Counted from the first letter of the stretch, positions 49,975-60,325 are shown. The stretch is 64,000 nucleotides of DNA from Desulfamplus magnetovallimortis (GCF_900170035.1 NZ_LT828551.1:1811-65810), one strand, 5' to 3'. The notes: a model not told the origin generated them from the letters alone. Made by a program: numbers and translations.

Positions 49975-50574
49975 TCAGTATAACAAAACAGAACAATTCA
50001 ATTTATTGTATTCCTCAGAAGCAGTTGCAATAGAGAGTACATGCTCTTTATAATAAAAATTCTTTACGCAATAATACCCTCTATTTTCCCCATTAAATTC
50101 ATTATAAAAAAGCAACATACTCTCACTGTCAGGTACCTTTGCGACCTTTACATATGAAAGATGTGAAATGCCTCTGCCCCTGGATTTCAGAACCGCTTCC
50201 TTGGCTGTAAAGACTCTAAAAAAAACTGTCTCTTTTTCATAAATGTTATCAAAAAATTCAGACTCTTCATCACTGCATATTTTTCTGAAAAGTGAAAGTC
50301 TAACTGGCTTTATCTCTTCAATATCAATGCCAACAGGAAATCTTGCAGCAACTCCTGCAACATATTTTGACTTATGGGTTATTGACCAATATACCCCTTC
50401 ACACGGCAGAGGCTCCCCAAATTCTCCCTTTTTAAGGTGTTCAAGTGAAATATTTGAAGCTTCTGCCGAAACTAAAAGGGATCTTCGGGCACATACAGAA
50501 AGTGCCCTGTTTTTTTCCCGCACTTTAAGCCCGGCAACAAAGTCAGGCACCTTTAATATTGCAGGATAAAGCAC
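49975..50574 (-). CDS. 4'-phosphopantetheinyl transferase (Sfp/EntD type)
   Basis: A 199-residue protein with the three family motifs. Motif 1 is VYWSITHKSKYVAGVAARFP, motif 2 is VGIDIEEI (metal-binding Asp and Glu), and motif 3 is FFRVFTAKEAVLKSRGRGI. It transfers the phosphopantetheine arm of CoA to carrier proteins. There is no polyketide or peptide synthetase gene in the window, so the target may be an acyl carrier protein or a distant cluster. Length fits the compact Sfp-type subfamily. Confidence 0.88.
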   Translation of the reverse strand: MLYPAILKVPDFVAGLKVREKNRALSVCARRSLLVSAEASNISLEHLKKGEFGEPLPCEGVYWSITHKSKYVAGVAARFPVGIDIEEIKPVRLSLFRKICSDEESEFFDNIYEKETVFFRVFTAKEAVLKSRGRGISHLSYVKVAKVPDSESMLLFYNEFNGENRGYYCVKNFYYKEHVLSIATASEEYNKLNCSVLLY

Positions 50575-50754
50575 TATGCAAGCTCCTGAGATTCCAGCAT
50601 GATATCTTTGGCAACCACCATATTAATTAATGCTTCTTCAAGTTTAAACTGTCGGGTGATTTTACAGGCAATGCAAAGCTAAGAGGCATTTTCTACCCGA
50701 TAATCAAACCTTGAAAGAACACTAGTCAGTGATAAGTTCATCAATTAGGAGCAG

Positions 50755-52878
50755 CTAATCCACGGGCTCAAGTTTGATAATAATGTCTGCAACAGTTGTA
50801 CCCTCTCCCTCTTTATGCACAAAAAGCGGATTGATGTCCAGCTCCTTTATAACCGGATGGTTTTTAACCATGGCTCTGAGACTTACAAGATTTTTTTCAA
50901 GGGTTTCTATATCGGTTTTAGGCTCCCCCCGAAAACCATTTAAAATTGGATAACCTTTTATGCTTTTAATCATCCTTCTAACTACATTTCTTCCCATGGG
51001 GGCCATACGGAATACAACATCTTTGTAGAGTTCAACAAAGATTCCACCAAGGCCGAACATAACAGCATGACCAAAACCCGGATGACGGCTGACCCCAAGA
51101 ATAACCTCTTTACCCTGTTTAGCCATCTGCTGTACAAGTACGCCATCAAGTTCAGCATCAGGCTTGTAGGCTCGTGCCCTTTCCATGATCATATTAAAAG
51201 TAGCCACAACATCAGAAGAATTTTCTATGCCAACCTTGACTCCACCTGCATCGGATTTGTGCAGAATCTGGGATGAAACAATTTTCATGACAACAGGATA
51301 TCCAATGGATTCTGCGATACGAACAGCCTCTTCAGAAGATCGGGCAATCTCCATATCAAGAACATTAAATCCGTAACATTTAAGAAGGCGACTTCCCTCA
51401 AGCTCTCCCAGAACTGTCATACCCTTTTCCATACACTCATTTATAATTGCCTCTCCCTTTACCTTGTCAAATTCAATGTTGTACTGGGGAAGCACTCTTC
51501 TGGAGAGCCAGCGTGTCTGTGCATAAAGAGCACCCAGAGCACGGGCAGCACTTTCCGGAAACTGATACACTGGTACGTGATTTTTTTGAAGTAATCCAAC
51601 ACCATCGGAAACATCCACAACACCCATAAATGCACATACAATTGGCTTTACCGCTGACCTGGCAATCTTGACAATTGCCTCGGCAGTACCTACAGCGTCT
51701 GTCATTGACTGTGGTGTCAAAATAATCAGGACACTGTCAACTCCAGGGTCGCTTATTACGGTGGCAAGGGTGTTTTCATACCGATCCCTTGCAGCATCTC
51801 CTATAACATCAACTGGATTGTGAAAATTGGCAGTGGGTGGAAGATACTTATGCAACTCCTTAATGGTTTCCTCGGAAAACACAGCCAGTTTCAAGCCAGA
51901 ATGCTCGCTCATATCTGTGGCAATTATGCCAGGGCCGCCTGCATTGGTGACAATTGCAATTCTGTCACCCTGGGGAACCTTTTTTGAAGCAAGCACTTCG
52001 GCATAATCAAAAAGCTCGTTAACTGTGTGGCAACGTATGATTCCTGACTGCTCAAATATGGCATCATAAATCGTATCAGAACCCGCAAGTGATCCTGTAT
52101 GGGATGCAGCAGCCGCAGCCCCAGCATCGGATGTTCCTGATTTTATTACAATAACAGGAGTGGGGTTGATACCAGATGTCATCTCTCTTACCTCGGAGAT
52201 AAACTCTTCGGCGCTCCTTGAAAGCTCCTCCATATAAATCATCACAACATCTGTATTGGGGTCTTTGTGGTAATAGCGCAGCAGATCCAGCTCGTCAACA
52301 TCGGCCTTATTACCAATGGATATAAACTTTGAAAAACCAAAACCCTTGTCAGCGGCAAAGTCAAGGACTGCGGTACAAAGAGCACCACTTTGGGATATAA
52401 ATGATATATTGCCGGCAGAAGGCATTCTTTTGGAAAAACTTGCATTAAGAGAAACTGACGGGGCAGGATTTATAACTCCAAGGCAGTTAGGCCCAACCAG
52501 TCTGATATTAGCTTCCCTACACATATTCTGTATCTTTTTTTCAATTTCAAGCCCCTCTCCACCAACCTCCTTAAATCCTGCTGAGACAATCACAACCCCT
52601 TTTACACCTTTGGCAATACAGGTTTCAACTGCATTTAATGAGAGCCTCGGCGGTAAAATGATCATGGCAAGATCCACAGGGTCCGGAATATCAGTAATGC
52701 TTCCGTAACATTTAACACTTAATATTGATTTAGCTTTGGGATTAACAGGGTAAAGGGTTCCCTGGTAACCTCCATAAAGGATATTTGCAAAAATATCATG
52801 ACCAACTTTGCCTTTCTGGGTGGAAGCCCCAAGAACAGCTATGGAATCAGGTGCAAATATGGCATCAAGCTTATCCAT
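50755..52878 (-). CDS. Acyl/acetyl-CoA synthetase (ADP-forming), fused alpha-beta
   Basis: A 707-residue protein. It has an N-terminal CoA-binding domain (MDKLDAIFAPDSIAVLGAST, then GPNCLGVINPAPSVSLNASF) and a ligase domain with the likely phosphohistidine (AAAAASHTGSLAGSDTIYDA). A C-terminal ATP-grasp domain follows (GYPVVMKIVSSQILHKSDAG, then VLVQQMAKQGKEVILGVSRH). It interconverts acetyl-CoA, ADP and phosphate with acetate, CoA and ATP. Adjacent to cooC (13 bp) in the C1 cluster, it would connect acetate to the acetyl-CoA pathway. The acyl specificity is inferred. Confidence 0.9.
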   Translation of the reverse strand: MDKLDAIFAPDSIAVLGASTQKGKVGHDIFANILYGGYQGTLYPVNPKAKSILSVKCYGSITDIPDPVDLAMIILPPRLSLNAVETCIAKGVKGVVIVSAGFKEVGGEGLEIEKKIQNMCREANIRLVGPNCLGVINPAPSVSLNASFSKRMPSAGNISFISQSGALCTAVLDFAADKGFGFSKFISIGNKADVDELDLLRYYHKDPNTDVVMIYMEELSRSAEEFISEVREMTSGINPTPVIVIKSGTSDAGAAAAASHTGSLAGSDTIYDAIFEQSGIIRCHTVNELFDYAEVLASKKVPQGDRIAIVTNAGGPGIIATDMSEHSGLKLAVFSEETIKELHKYLPPTANFHNPVDVIGDAARDRYENTLATVISDPGVDSVLIILTPQSMTDAVGTAEAIVKIARSAVKPIVCAFMGVVDVSDGVGLLQKNHVPVYQFPESAARALGALYAQTRWLSRRVLPQYNIEFDKVKGEAIINECMEKGMTVLGELEGSRLLKCYGFNVLDMEIARSSEEAVRIAESIGYPVVMKIVSSQILHKSDAGGVKVGIENSSDVVATFNMIMERARAYKPDAELDGVLVQQMAKQGKEVILGVSRHPGFGHAVMFGLGGIFVELYKDVVFRMAPMGRNVVRRMIKSIKGYPILNGFRGEPKTDIETLEKNLVSLRAMVKNHPVIKELDINPLFVHKEGEGTTVADIIIKLEPVD

Positions 52879-52891
52879 AAAAAAATCTCCA

Positions 52892-53674
52892 TCAAGGGGC
52901 TTTTGTGCCGGAATTTATTGTTGACAACACCTTTTCCATCATCAAATCTACAGAAGTTACTGCTGGGGAATCATCAGGCAGTTCAATAAGGGATCTTCTA
53001 TCCATGTCAAACTCAAGAAGTGAGTCATCAGAAGGTATGGACGCCACAACAGGAATACCTATTTTTGTAACCTCATCCATAAAAGTGATGCCAAGCTTTT
53101 CAGGAGCTCTATTGACAACAAGACCAACATTTCCAACAGTCAGTTTCAGGTCACCAAGCATTGAGTGAATCCTCCCAACAGCTCTCAATCCCCTCAAGGC
53201 ATAGTCAGTCACCAAAAGCAACATATCCACCTTGCCTGAAGTGCGCCTGCTTAAATGCTCCATGCCAGCCTCATTATCCACAAGAAGATATTTGTAGTTT
53301 TTCTCAAGCTCTTCTGTAAAACGATTAAGGATATTGTTAACCATGCAGTAACATCCCTGGCCCTCCTGACGTCCCATAACAAGAAGGTCAAACTCTTTTC
53401 TCTCCATCAATACCTGATTCATGAGCATCTCAAGATAAACAATCTTGTCCATCCCTGAAGGAACGCCCTGGGGATCCTTCATAAAATTTTCACGGATATC
53501 TCCGACTGTCTTTTCAACATTCATTCCAAGGGTTTCTCCAAGATTGCTGTTGGGATCAGCATCAACAGCTAAGATAGGAGAGTGTCCCCTCTTTGACAGG
53601 TAGCGCAGAACAAGGGATGCCACAGTTGTTTTACCAACTCCACCTTTACCGGCAAGTGCTATAATTTTACTCAT
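52892..53674 (-). CDS. cooC: CooC/AcsF-type nickel insertion ATPase
   Basis: A 260-residue MinD-type ATPase. The start at 53674 (MSKIIALAGKGGVGKTTVAS) follows GGAGACGTA; an upstream in-frame extension lacks a ribosome-binding site. It has the deviant Walker A GKGGVGKTT, AVDADPNSNLGETLGM, and EGQGCYCMVNNILNRF, which holds the CooC-type CxC metal-binding cysteines. Such proteins mature the Ni clusters of CO dehydrogenase or acetyl-CoA synthase, whose genes lie 5-10 kb to the right on the other strand. Confidence 0.9.
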   Translation of the reverse strand: MSKIIALAGKGGVGKTTVASLVLRYLSKRGHSPILAVDADPNSNLGETLGMNVEKTVGDIRENFMKDPQGVPSGMDKIVYLEMLMNQVLMERKEFDLLVMGRQEGQGCYCMVNNILNRFTEELEKNYKYLLVDNEAGMEHLSRRTSGKVDMLLLVTDYALRGLRAVGRIHSMLGDLKLTVGNVGLVVNRAPEKLGITFMDEVTKIGIPVVASIPSDDSLLEFDMDRRSLIELPDDSPAVTSVDLMMEKVLSTINSGTKAP

Positions 53675-53941
53675 TACGTCTCCAAGATGTATCTTTTTAT
53701 ATATTTTCGGAAAATAAAAAAAGTCTAATAAATAATAATCCGACCTTTGTCGCAGTGATTCTTCTCCCATAAAAAATATAAAATAACAAGATGTTCGTGA
53801 AAATCAAGCCTCAAGCTCTCCACTTTCAGATTTACCTTGCACAGATATATGGCAATATACTATTCTCCATACTTACTCAAAATCGACATTTTGATGGTTT
53901 TTTAAATACTAAATAAAAACAAAATAGAAACGGATATTAAA

Positions 53942-54370
53942 ATGGGTTTAACAACACAGGATATTTTAAAAAAAATCAACTACATTGAAGCAGATATGGA
54001 GATTCACAGACAGATTATTTTTTCCATTCCTTCAGATAATAAACAGGAGATCGAAAACACTCTTCGTCTCATTTCGCAAAAAAAGGATCAGGTAGCTAAA
54101 CTGAGAACACAAATAAAAGAGATCGATCCGGAAGAGTTTGAGAGGATTGTGCGTTTTGAAGAAGCATCCGCAAAATTCAAGAAACTTGCTTCTGAAAAAA
54201 AATTCAAGGAGATTATAGCCCTGAGTGAGTCACAGGAGTGCATATTAAAATTAAAAAACAATGACAGCCTACCATGCCTTGTAAAAGCCAAGGATGAGTC
54301 AGGGGAGTGGACTGTTTTGACATTTGACGGGGAGATAAGAACTTACTCTGGGGATGAGGTTGAGATTTAG
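53942..54370 (+). CDS. Hypothetical coiled-coil protein
   Basis: A 142-residue charged protein. A helical first part (LRLISQKKDQVAKLRTQIKE) is followed by a small beta domain (LVKAKDESGEWTVLTFDGEI, then RTYSGDEVEI). There is no membrane segment. I do not recognise the family. The ATG at 53942 has only a weak upstream site. Terminated by the hairpin at 54388 and flanked by the minus-strand C1 genes. Confidence 0.6.
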   Translation: MGLTTQDILKKINYIEADMEIHRQIIFSIPSDNKQEIENTLRLISQKKDQVAKLRTQIKEIDPEEFERIVRFEEASAKFKKLASEKKFKEIIALSESQECILKLKNNDSLPCLVKAKDESGEWTVLTFDGEIRTYSGDEVEI

Positions 54371-54387
54371 ATTCTTATCAGGCTTTT

Positions 54388-54427
54388 AAAAAAGGGCAGG
54401 CATTTAAAAATATATACCTGCCCTTTT
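54388..54427 (+). terminator. Rho-independent terminator
   Basis: AAAAAAGGGCAGG and CCTGCCCTTTT pair around an A/T-rich loop of about 16 nt, 18 bp after the hypothetical gene. Confidence 0.82.
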
Positions 54428-54444
54428 GATCTGAATCTCAATAT

Positions 54445-54528
54445 AACGTACATGGCGGATGCCCGCCACAATCGAAGGAATGAAAGTTGTTCTAAAAACA
54501 GCTATTTATTGAGACTATCATATAAAAT
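54445..54528 (+). repeat. Family E repeat copy 5
   Basis: AACGTACATGGCGGATGCCC through GAGACTATCATATAAAAT is the clearest full-length family E unit. It lies between the terminator and the folD stop. Confidence 0.85.
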
Positions 54529-54593
54529 AAAATCAGCATCTTAAGACTTAAAACACTAATTATCGACTTTTTTACACATTCAACTAAATTGCT

Positions 54594-55493
54594 TTATGCT
54601 TTTTTCTTGATGGCATACTGTGCTGATTTCAGAGTATTTTTCATGAGCATGGCAATGGTCATTGGCCCTACGCCACCTGGTACAGGTGTAATTTTCCCTG
54701 CAATCTCTTTGGCTTTCTCAAAATCAACATCGCCCTTGAGAATTGCCTTACCTGTTTTTTCATTCATACCAACACGATTCACACCAACATCAATAACTGT
54801 GGCACCAGGTTTTATCCACTCTGGTTTTACAAGATCCGGTACACCGGCAGCAACTATCAGAATATCAGCTCTTTGGCAGTGAGCTGCCAGATCTTTTGTT
54901 CTTGTATGAACGATGGTGACAGTACTGTTGGCACCCACACCTTTCTGGGCCATCATCATTGCAATGGGTTTACCCACAATATTTGAACGCCCAACAACAA
55001 CAACCTCAGCTCCTGACGTCTCAGTACCGGAACGAACTATCATCTCCTGGATACCGGCAGGTGTACAGGGAAGGAAAATAGCCTCATCTCCGCCAATCAT
55101 AAGTCGTCCGACATTAACAGGGTGAAATGCATCCACATCCTTGTCCGGGTTAATGGCGTTGAGAATCTTCTTATCATCAATATGCTTTGGCAGTGGAAGC
55201 TGCACAAGAATTCCGTGGATTTCTGGATCATTATTGTATTTATCAATAAGTGCCAGCAGATCCGCTTCTGAAATATCATCAGGCTGATCATCCTGAATCT
55301 CTTTAAAACCAACACTTAAAGCTGTTTTAACCTTGAGAGTCACATAACTAATAGATGCTGGACTGCTACCCACAAGGATAGTTACAAGGCCCGGAACCAT
55401 GCCATGTTTAGCCTTCATCTCTTCAACTTCTGCTTTAACTTCTGCAAGGATATCCTTGCGTATCTCGGTACCACTTATAAGTTCTGCGGTCAT
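54594..55493 (-). CDS. folD: Bifunctional methylene-THF dehydrogenase/methenyl-THF cyclohydrolase FolD
   Basis: A 299-residue enzyme. It has the substrate-binding region VGSSPASISYVTLKVKTALS (catalytic Lys in YVTLKVK), the signature HGILVQLPLPKHIDDKKILN, KDVDAFHPVNVG, the NADP fold VVVGRSNIVGKPIAMMMAQK and ITPVPGGVGPMTIAMLMKNT. It interconverts methylene-, methenyl- and formyl-THF, the step next to Fhs. Complete. It shares direction with fhs, separated by 243 bp. Confidence 0.96.
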   Translation of the reverse strand: MTAELISGTEIRKDILAEVKAEVEEMKAKHGMVPGLVTILVGSSPASISYVTLKVKTALSVGFKEIQDDQPDDISEADLLALIDKYNNDPEIHGILVQLPLPKHIDDKKILNAINPDKDVDAFHPVNVGRLMIGGDEAIFLPCTPAGIQEMIVRSGTETSGAEVVVVGRSNIVGKPIAMMMAQKGVGANSTVTIVHTRTKDLAAHCQRADILIVAAGVPDLVKPEWIKPGATVIDVGVNRVGMNEKTGKAILKGDVDFEKAKEIAGKITPVPGGVGPMTIAMLMKNTLKSAQYAIKKKA

Positions 55494-55593
55494 TCTTCAT
55501 CTCCCTATGCTCAACACAGAAATAATGAACACTGTTGATTTCACAAACTGCATAAAGCAATAATTACAAATATCCCATATTAAAAACATAATT

Positions 55594-55621
55594 GTAGAGA
55601 CAAGGCATGCCTTGTCTCTAC
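55594..55621. repeat. Palindrome I, copy 2
   Basis: A perfect 28-bp palindrome of GTAGAGACAAGGCA and its reverse complement. A near-perfect copy is at 14024-14051. Direct repeats (TTTTCTCAAGC, AAGCTGCTGTTTTTCTCAAG) lie right after it at 55628-55707, upstream of folD. Confidence 0.85.
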
Positions 55622-55736
55622 ATTATGCGTTTTTTTCTCAAGCTGCTGTTTTTCTCAAGCTTATATAATGACAAAGCCTGAAACAAGCTGCTGTTTTCTC
55701 AAGCTTTTATAATGAGAAACCCTGAAATAACGTGGT

Positions 55737-57512
55737 TTAGAATACACCTTCAACCTTGCCTGTTTCAAGGTTAACGTCAACCCGTTTGAAAGCAGGATTG
55801 GAACCTGTACCTGGCATAAGACTTATGGTACCTGCAACAGGCACGATAAATCCGGCTCCACCATATGTGAGAACCTCCCTGATTTTGAGGGTCCAGCCAG
55901 TGGGAACTCCCTTGAGGGCAGGATTGTCTGAAAGTGACAGATGTGTTTTTACCATGCACATACCCATTTTTGACAGCTCAGGATCGGCCTGGATTCTGTC
56001 AATGGCAGCATTGGCTTCGTTAGAGTATTCAACACCGTCTGCGCCATAAACTTCTTTGGCAATGAGGCCGATTCTCTCTTTAATGGGCATATCAAGCTCA
56101 TAGAGGAATTTAAACTCTGTCTTCTCTTCACAGGCTTCAATAACTGTCTCTGCAAACTCAATGGCTCCGTCACCACCTTTTTCCCAGTGACGGGAGAGAG
56201 CAACCTTGGCGCCTTCTGCCTCACTCAGCTCACGAACCTTGGCAATCTCAGCATCGGTATCTGTATAAAATGCATTGATACATACAACAGGAGAGATACC
56301 AGCTTTTCTAACGTTTCTGATGTGATGAATAAGGTTTGCACAACCTTTTTCAACCCACTCAACATTCTCTGTAAGATACTCCTGGGGCATTGGTTTTCCT
56401 GGTACAGGCACAGGAGCACCACCGTGGCATTTCAATGCCCTGATTGTGGCAACAACAACTGCACAGTCAGGTACAAGGCCACTGAAGCGGCATTTAAGGT
56501 TCCAGAACTTCTCAAATCCGATATCAGCACCAAATCCAGATTCTGTTACATGGTAATCAGCAAGTTTGAGACCAACTCTGTCAGCAATAATTGAACTCTG
56601 GCCAATTGCGATATTTGCAAAAGGACCTGCATGGACAATAACCGGCTGACCTTCAAGGGTCTGCATCAGAGACGGATTAAGAGCATCAACCATCCAAGCT
56701 GTCATTGCACCTGCAACCTGAAGATCTTCTGTGGTAACAGGTTTGCCTTTTTTGGTGTATGCAACAACTATCTTGCCCATTCTTTCACGCATATCCTTAA
56801 GATCACGGGATACGGAAAGAATTGCCATAACCTCTGAAGATACGGCAATACCGAATTTTGATTTCATCATGAAACCATCGGATTTTCCATTAACACCATC
56901 AATACCAATAATGATATTTCGCAGTGCCTGGCAGCAGAAATCCATGATCCAGCCCATCTCAACCCTTGTGGGATCAATGTCAATGCGTTTCATGCCGGAG
57001 AGTCTTTCAAGCTGTTCGTCAGTGTAGTTTCTCTCATGCTGCAGACGGGATGTAAGTGCAACCATTGCAAGGTTATGTGCATTCATGATGGCATTGATAT
57101 CGCCGGTGAAACCAAGGGAAAAAGGTGTAAGAGGGATACACTGTGCAAGGCCTCCACCTGCGGCAGAACCCTTGATATTCATGGTAGGTCCGCCTGAAGG
57201 CTGACGAATGGCCGCACAAACGTTCTTCCCAAGTTTGCCAAGTCCCTGCACAAGACCCATGGAAGAAGTTGATTTTCCTTCTCCAAGTGGAGTCGGAGTA
57301 ATAGCTGTCACATCAATGTATTTTCCATTAGGCTTGTCTTTAAGACGCTCAAGCACAGCCCTGAAATCAATTTTCGCGATGTAATGTCCCTGGGGAAGAA
57401 GTTCTTCCTTTGTGAGCCCAAGCTTTTCACCGATTTCATAGATGGTCAGCATGTCTTTTTCTGCATCCTGTGCAATTTCCCAGTCAGCATGTTTGGTTGG
57501 ATCTAATGCCAT
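55737..57512 (-). CDS. fhs: Formate-tetrahydrofolate ligase
   Basis: A 591-residue enzyme. The start at 57512 ([20 protein letters not shown]) follows AAAGGAG; an 18-residue upstream extension is less likely. It has the ATP loop [58 protein letters not shown] and the C-terminal [20 protein letters not shown]. It makes formyl-THF from formate and ATP, linking FdhA to FolD in the methyl branch. The reverse direction can yield ATP in acetate oxidisers. Confidence 0.97.
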   Translation of the reverse strand: MALDPTKHADWEIAQDAEKDMLTIYEIGEKLGLTKEELLPQGHYIAKIDFRAVLERLKDKPNGKYIDVTAITPTPLGEGKSTSSMGLVQGLGKLGKNVCAAIRQPSGGPTMNIKGSAAGGGLAQCIPLTPFSLGFTGDINAIMNAHNLAMVALTSRLQHERNYTDEQLERLSGMKRIDIDPTRVEMGWIMDFCCQALRNIIIGIDGVNGKSDGFMMKSKFGIAVSSEVMAILSVSRDLKDMRERMGKIVVAYTKKGKPVTTEDLQVAGAMTAWMVDALNPSLMQTLEGQPVIVHAGPFANIAIGQSSIIADRVGLKLADYHVTESGFGADIGFEKFWNLKCRFSGLVPDCAVVVATIRALKCHGGAPVPVPGKPMPQEYLTENVEWVEKGCANLIHHIRNVRKAGISPVVCINAFYTDTDAEIAKVRELSEAEGAKVALSRHWEKGGDGAIEFAETVIEACEEKTEFKFLYELDMPIKERIGLIAKEVYGADGVEYSNEANAAIDRIQADPELSKMGMCMVKTHLSLSDNPALKGVPTGWTLKIREVLTYGGAGFIVPVAGTISLMPGTGSNPAFKRVDVNLETGKVEGVF

Positions 57513-57669
57513 TTTAAAACTCCTTTTTTGAAAATAATGTTTAAGCTCATCATAACAGATGATCACATCATAAATAACATAATTTAACTTGCCATTACAA
57601 AACCCTGTCTCATTTTCATGATATAGGGTAGCCGATTAAAGCCAAGAGCATCAGCAAGTAAATTTAATT

Positions 57670-57770
57670 GGCATACTCCACTCTACACTTTAAAAAGGGC
57701 TTTTCTCCTTATAATTAGTATTCTTGATCAAAAAAGTGTAAACTACTTTTATGATCATATAAAGGGTGCC
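57670..57770. mobile_element. Family A copy 5 (aged)
   Basis: GGCATACTCCACTCTACACTTT ... AAAAGTGTAAACTACTTTTA ... AAAGGGTGCC keeps the family A ends and inner arms, but no target duplication is visible. A more decayed relative starts at 58286 (GGCATCCTAAAAAACAG). Confidence 0.7.
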
Positions 57771-58697
57771 CTATTTTGTAGTGAATATGAAAAAACCATT
57801 TAATTTTAATAAAATTACAAAAATAATCCGTGATCAGATATTGAAATGAGCCATTCCAGAAGCCTGCAAACGTTGAAGCCTACAATAATTTATTTAAAAG
57901 TATTATTAGCGGTTATACGTACCATAAATACATTTCGGACAAAATGTTAATGAGAAGTGAGTTTTCGGAATAATCTTATAATGAGCATTGACAGTCAAGA
58001 AATATTTGCACAATCAGCCAAAAAAAATCTCTATGGCACCTATCATCAACAATAGAATTGAGCCAATGCTTTTAAAAAAATCAACTGAACAGAATTCATT
58101 TATTAATCATATCAAATATTTTCAACATAGAATTAACATTCTACTGCTTTCATTTTCATCAAGAATTAATGCACTCATCTATTGACAAAAGGTTACCCTG
58201 CCTGTAAATATTCTGATGGTTAATTCAGGAGACACCTTTTGCAGCCATGAAGTTAAATGAACATAATTTAAATATACATAAAAGGGGCATCCTAAAAAAC
58301 AGTACATTTACATGAGCAGGAATTCCTTTTTTTTCTCTACTACCTGTTCAAAATAATGTAAAGCATTTCGGCACTCTTCAGATTACTTTATGATCAAGTT
58401 TCATTTTTTTTAGATTTATCCACAACAGCATATGTTTAATCCAAAAAATGGAATGTTGCAGGTGAAGGATGCCAGAGTATTTCAGGATGATTTGAAAGAT
58501 ACCCACAATTTTAAGGTTATTAAACAGATCAATTATGAATATATCTCCAAAATACTGTTTTTTAAAAACTTTCAATCCCCTTTGTGCAATCCCCGGTCAA
58601 GCTCTTTTTTTGGCTTTCCATATGATTTAGTTATAAACAATCATATTACTGATAGTAACCCGCAACCATTTAATAATCTATCCATAAGGAGGTAAAA
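57771..58697. other. Long non-coding spacer between divergent fhs and acsD
   Basis: About 930 bp of A/T-rich DNA. Short open frames (57988-58185, 58432-58695) have no ribosome-binding site and no family resemblance. From 58286 to about 58375 a decayed family A element is visible (GGCATCCTAAAAAACAGTAC, CTGTTC ... ATGTAAAGCATTTC). The spacer must hold the divergent promoters for the two halves of the C1 cluster. I see no riboswitch. Confidence 0.5.
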
Positions 58698-60251
58698 GTG
58701 GGATTTGAAATTACTAAAGAATCCTATGCCGGCGCAATCAAAGGTATTACCATTGGAAAAGGTGACAATACCCTCACAATTGGTGCCGAATCATGTTATC
58801 CTTTTTACCAGTTTGAAGGAGACATGCCAAACAAACCCGTCATCGCCATGGAAATATGGGACATGGAACCCCAGGACTGGCCAGCAAGTGCCCTGGCACC
58901 TTTTAAGGATGTTATATCAGATCCGGCTGCCTGGGCAAAAAAATGTGTGGAAGAATTTGGGGCACAAATTATTGTTCTTCAGTTGAAAAGTATTGATCCC
59001 AATGATCAGGACGCTTCTCCAGAAGATGCTGCCGCAACTGTCCAGAAAGTCATTTCAGCCATCAATGTCCCTCTGGTTGTCTGGGGATGCACCTCACCTG
59101 CCAAAGACGAAGCTGTTCTTAAAAAAATCGCAGAGGTATGCCAGGGAGAAAACCTGATTCTCGGCCCTGTGGAGGAGAAGAACTACAAAGGTATTGGCGC
59201 TGCTGCTATGGGATATGGCCACACAGTGATATCCTCATCTCCCATTGATGTCAACCTTGCCAAGCAGGTTAACATTCTTCTTGAAAACCTCGGAGTTCCC
59301 TTAAACAAGGTAATTGTTGATCCCACAACCGGTGGTCTAGGGTATGGTCTTGAATACACCTACTCTGTTATGGAGCGTCTAACAATGGCTGCCATGACCC
59401 AGGGTGACGATAAACTCCAGAACCCCATTATAAACAACCTTGCAAACGAAGTATGGAAATGCAAGGAGGCCAAACAGACCGCAGAAGAGGCACCTGAACT
59501 TGGTGACCCTGAACGTCGTGCCATACTGATGGAAGCTGTTGGTGCTGTATCCTACTTTATGGCTGGTTCCAATATCATGATAATGCGCCATCCAGAAGCA
59601 ATCAAGCTTGCAAAAGCCTTTATTGAACTTATCAGCAATGGCGGCTCTGCAGCAGATATTGCTCCCATCGCCAAACGCCTTGACGATGTTGAGATTGACT
59701 TTGCAGCTCTTGCACCAGCTCCGGATCTTTCAATTGAAGAGGCCAAGGCTGCGGCTCCTGCTGCCAAACCTGCTGCTCCAAAAGCAGAAGCTCCAAAACC
59801 TGCTGCCGCTGCCGCTCCTGCTGCTCCAAAGGCTGAAGCTGCTCCTGCACCAAAAGCTGAAGCTGCTCCTGCTGTTGATGCAAAGGCACAGGCTGAAGCT
59901 GAAGCAAAAGCAAAAGCTGAGGCAGAAGCAAAGGCAAAGGCTGATGCAGAAGCAAAAGCAAAAGCTGACGCTGCTGCCAAGGTAAAAGCTGAAGCCGACG
60001 CAAAAGCAAAAGCTGAAGCTGATGCAAAAGCCAAAGTTGAAGCAGAGAAAAAAGCTGCATCTGATGCTGCTGCCAAAATTGAGGCTGAAGAGCAGGCTCT
60101 CAGGGAAAAACGCGCTGCGGAACAGGCAAAACACAAGACAGCACAATCTTCGGCACCTGCTGCCCCTGTAAGCATGACCCCTGCCAAAGAGCAGTTGTCG
60201 GAACTTGACAAGATTCTGAAGGGTCTTGATAGAGTACACAAGAGAGTGTAA
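58698..60251 (+). CDS. acsD: Corrinoid/FeS protein delta subunit of CODH/ACS, with long C-terminal helical tail
   Basis: A 517-residue protein starting with GTG after AAGGAGG. Residues 1-345 or so match the AcsD/CdhD subunit of the corrinoid iron-sulfur protein: GITIGKGDNTLTIGAESCYP, LQLKSIDPNDQDASPEDAAA, LGPVEEKNYKGIGAAAMGYG and VIVDPTTGGLGYGLEYTYSV. The protein carries methyl groups between methyl-THF and acetyl-CoA synthase. Residues about 345-485 are an unusual tail: Ala/Pro/Lys-rich, then a repeating KAEAEAKAKA helix like TolA. It ends with a more normal helix (LSELDKILKGLDRVHKRV). Family members are usually about 310 residues. The acsA gene follows 74 bp later. Confidence 0.92.
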   Translation: MGFEITKESYAGAIKGITIGKGDNTLTIGAESCYPFYQFEGDMPNKPVIAMEIWDMEPQDWPASALAPFKDVISDPAAWAKKCVEEFGAQIIVLQLKSIDPNDQDASPEDAAATVQKVISAINVPLVVWGCTSPAKDEAVLKKIAEVCQGENLILGPVEEKNYKGIGAAAMGYGHTVISSSPIDVNLAKQVNILLENLGVPLNKVIVDPTTGGLGYGLEYTYSVMERLTMAAMTQGDDKLQNPIINNLANEVWKCKEAKQTAEEAPELGDPERRAILMEAVGAVSYFMAGSNIMIMRHPEAIKLAKAFIELISNGGSAADIAPIAKRLDDVEIDFAALAPAPDLSIEEAKAAAPAAKPAAPKAEAPKPAAAAAPAAPKAEAAPAPKAEAAPAVDAKAQAEAEAKAKAEAEAKAKADAEAKAKADAAAKVKAEADAKAKAEADAKAKVEAEKKAASDAAAKIEAEEQALREKRAAEQAKHKTAQSSAPAAPVSMTPAKEQLSELDKILKGLDRVHKRV

Positions 60252-60325
60252 TAAGAGTATCCAATACTATTTTACTTGTTCATAGCTCATGACAAGTACT
60301 TACATAACAGGAGGAGGAACCTCTA

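Noticed and set aside
57988-58695. Small open frames in the fhs-acsD spacer
   Set aside because: No ribosome-binding sites and no recognisable family; part overlaps a decayed family A element.
59552-60241. 229-codon minus-strand frame opposite acsD
   Set aside because: It mirrors the Ala/Lys/Glu codon repeats of the acsD tail, where GC-rich periodic sequence keeps several frames open.
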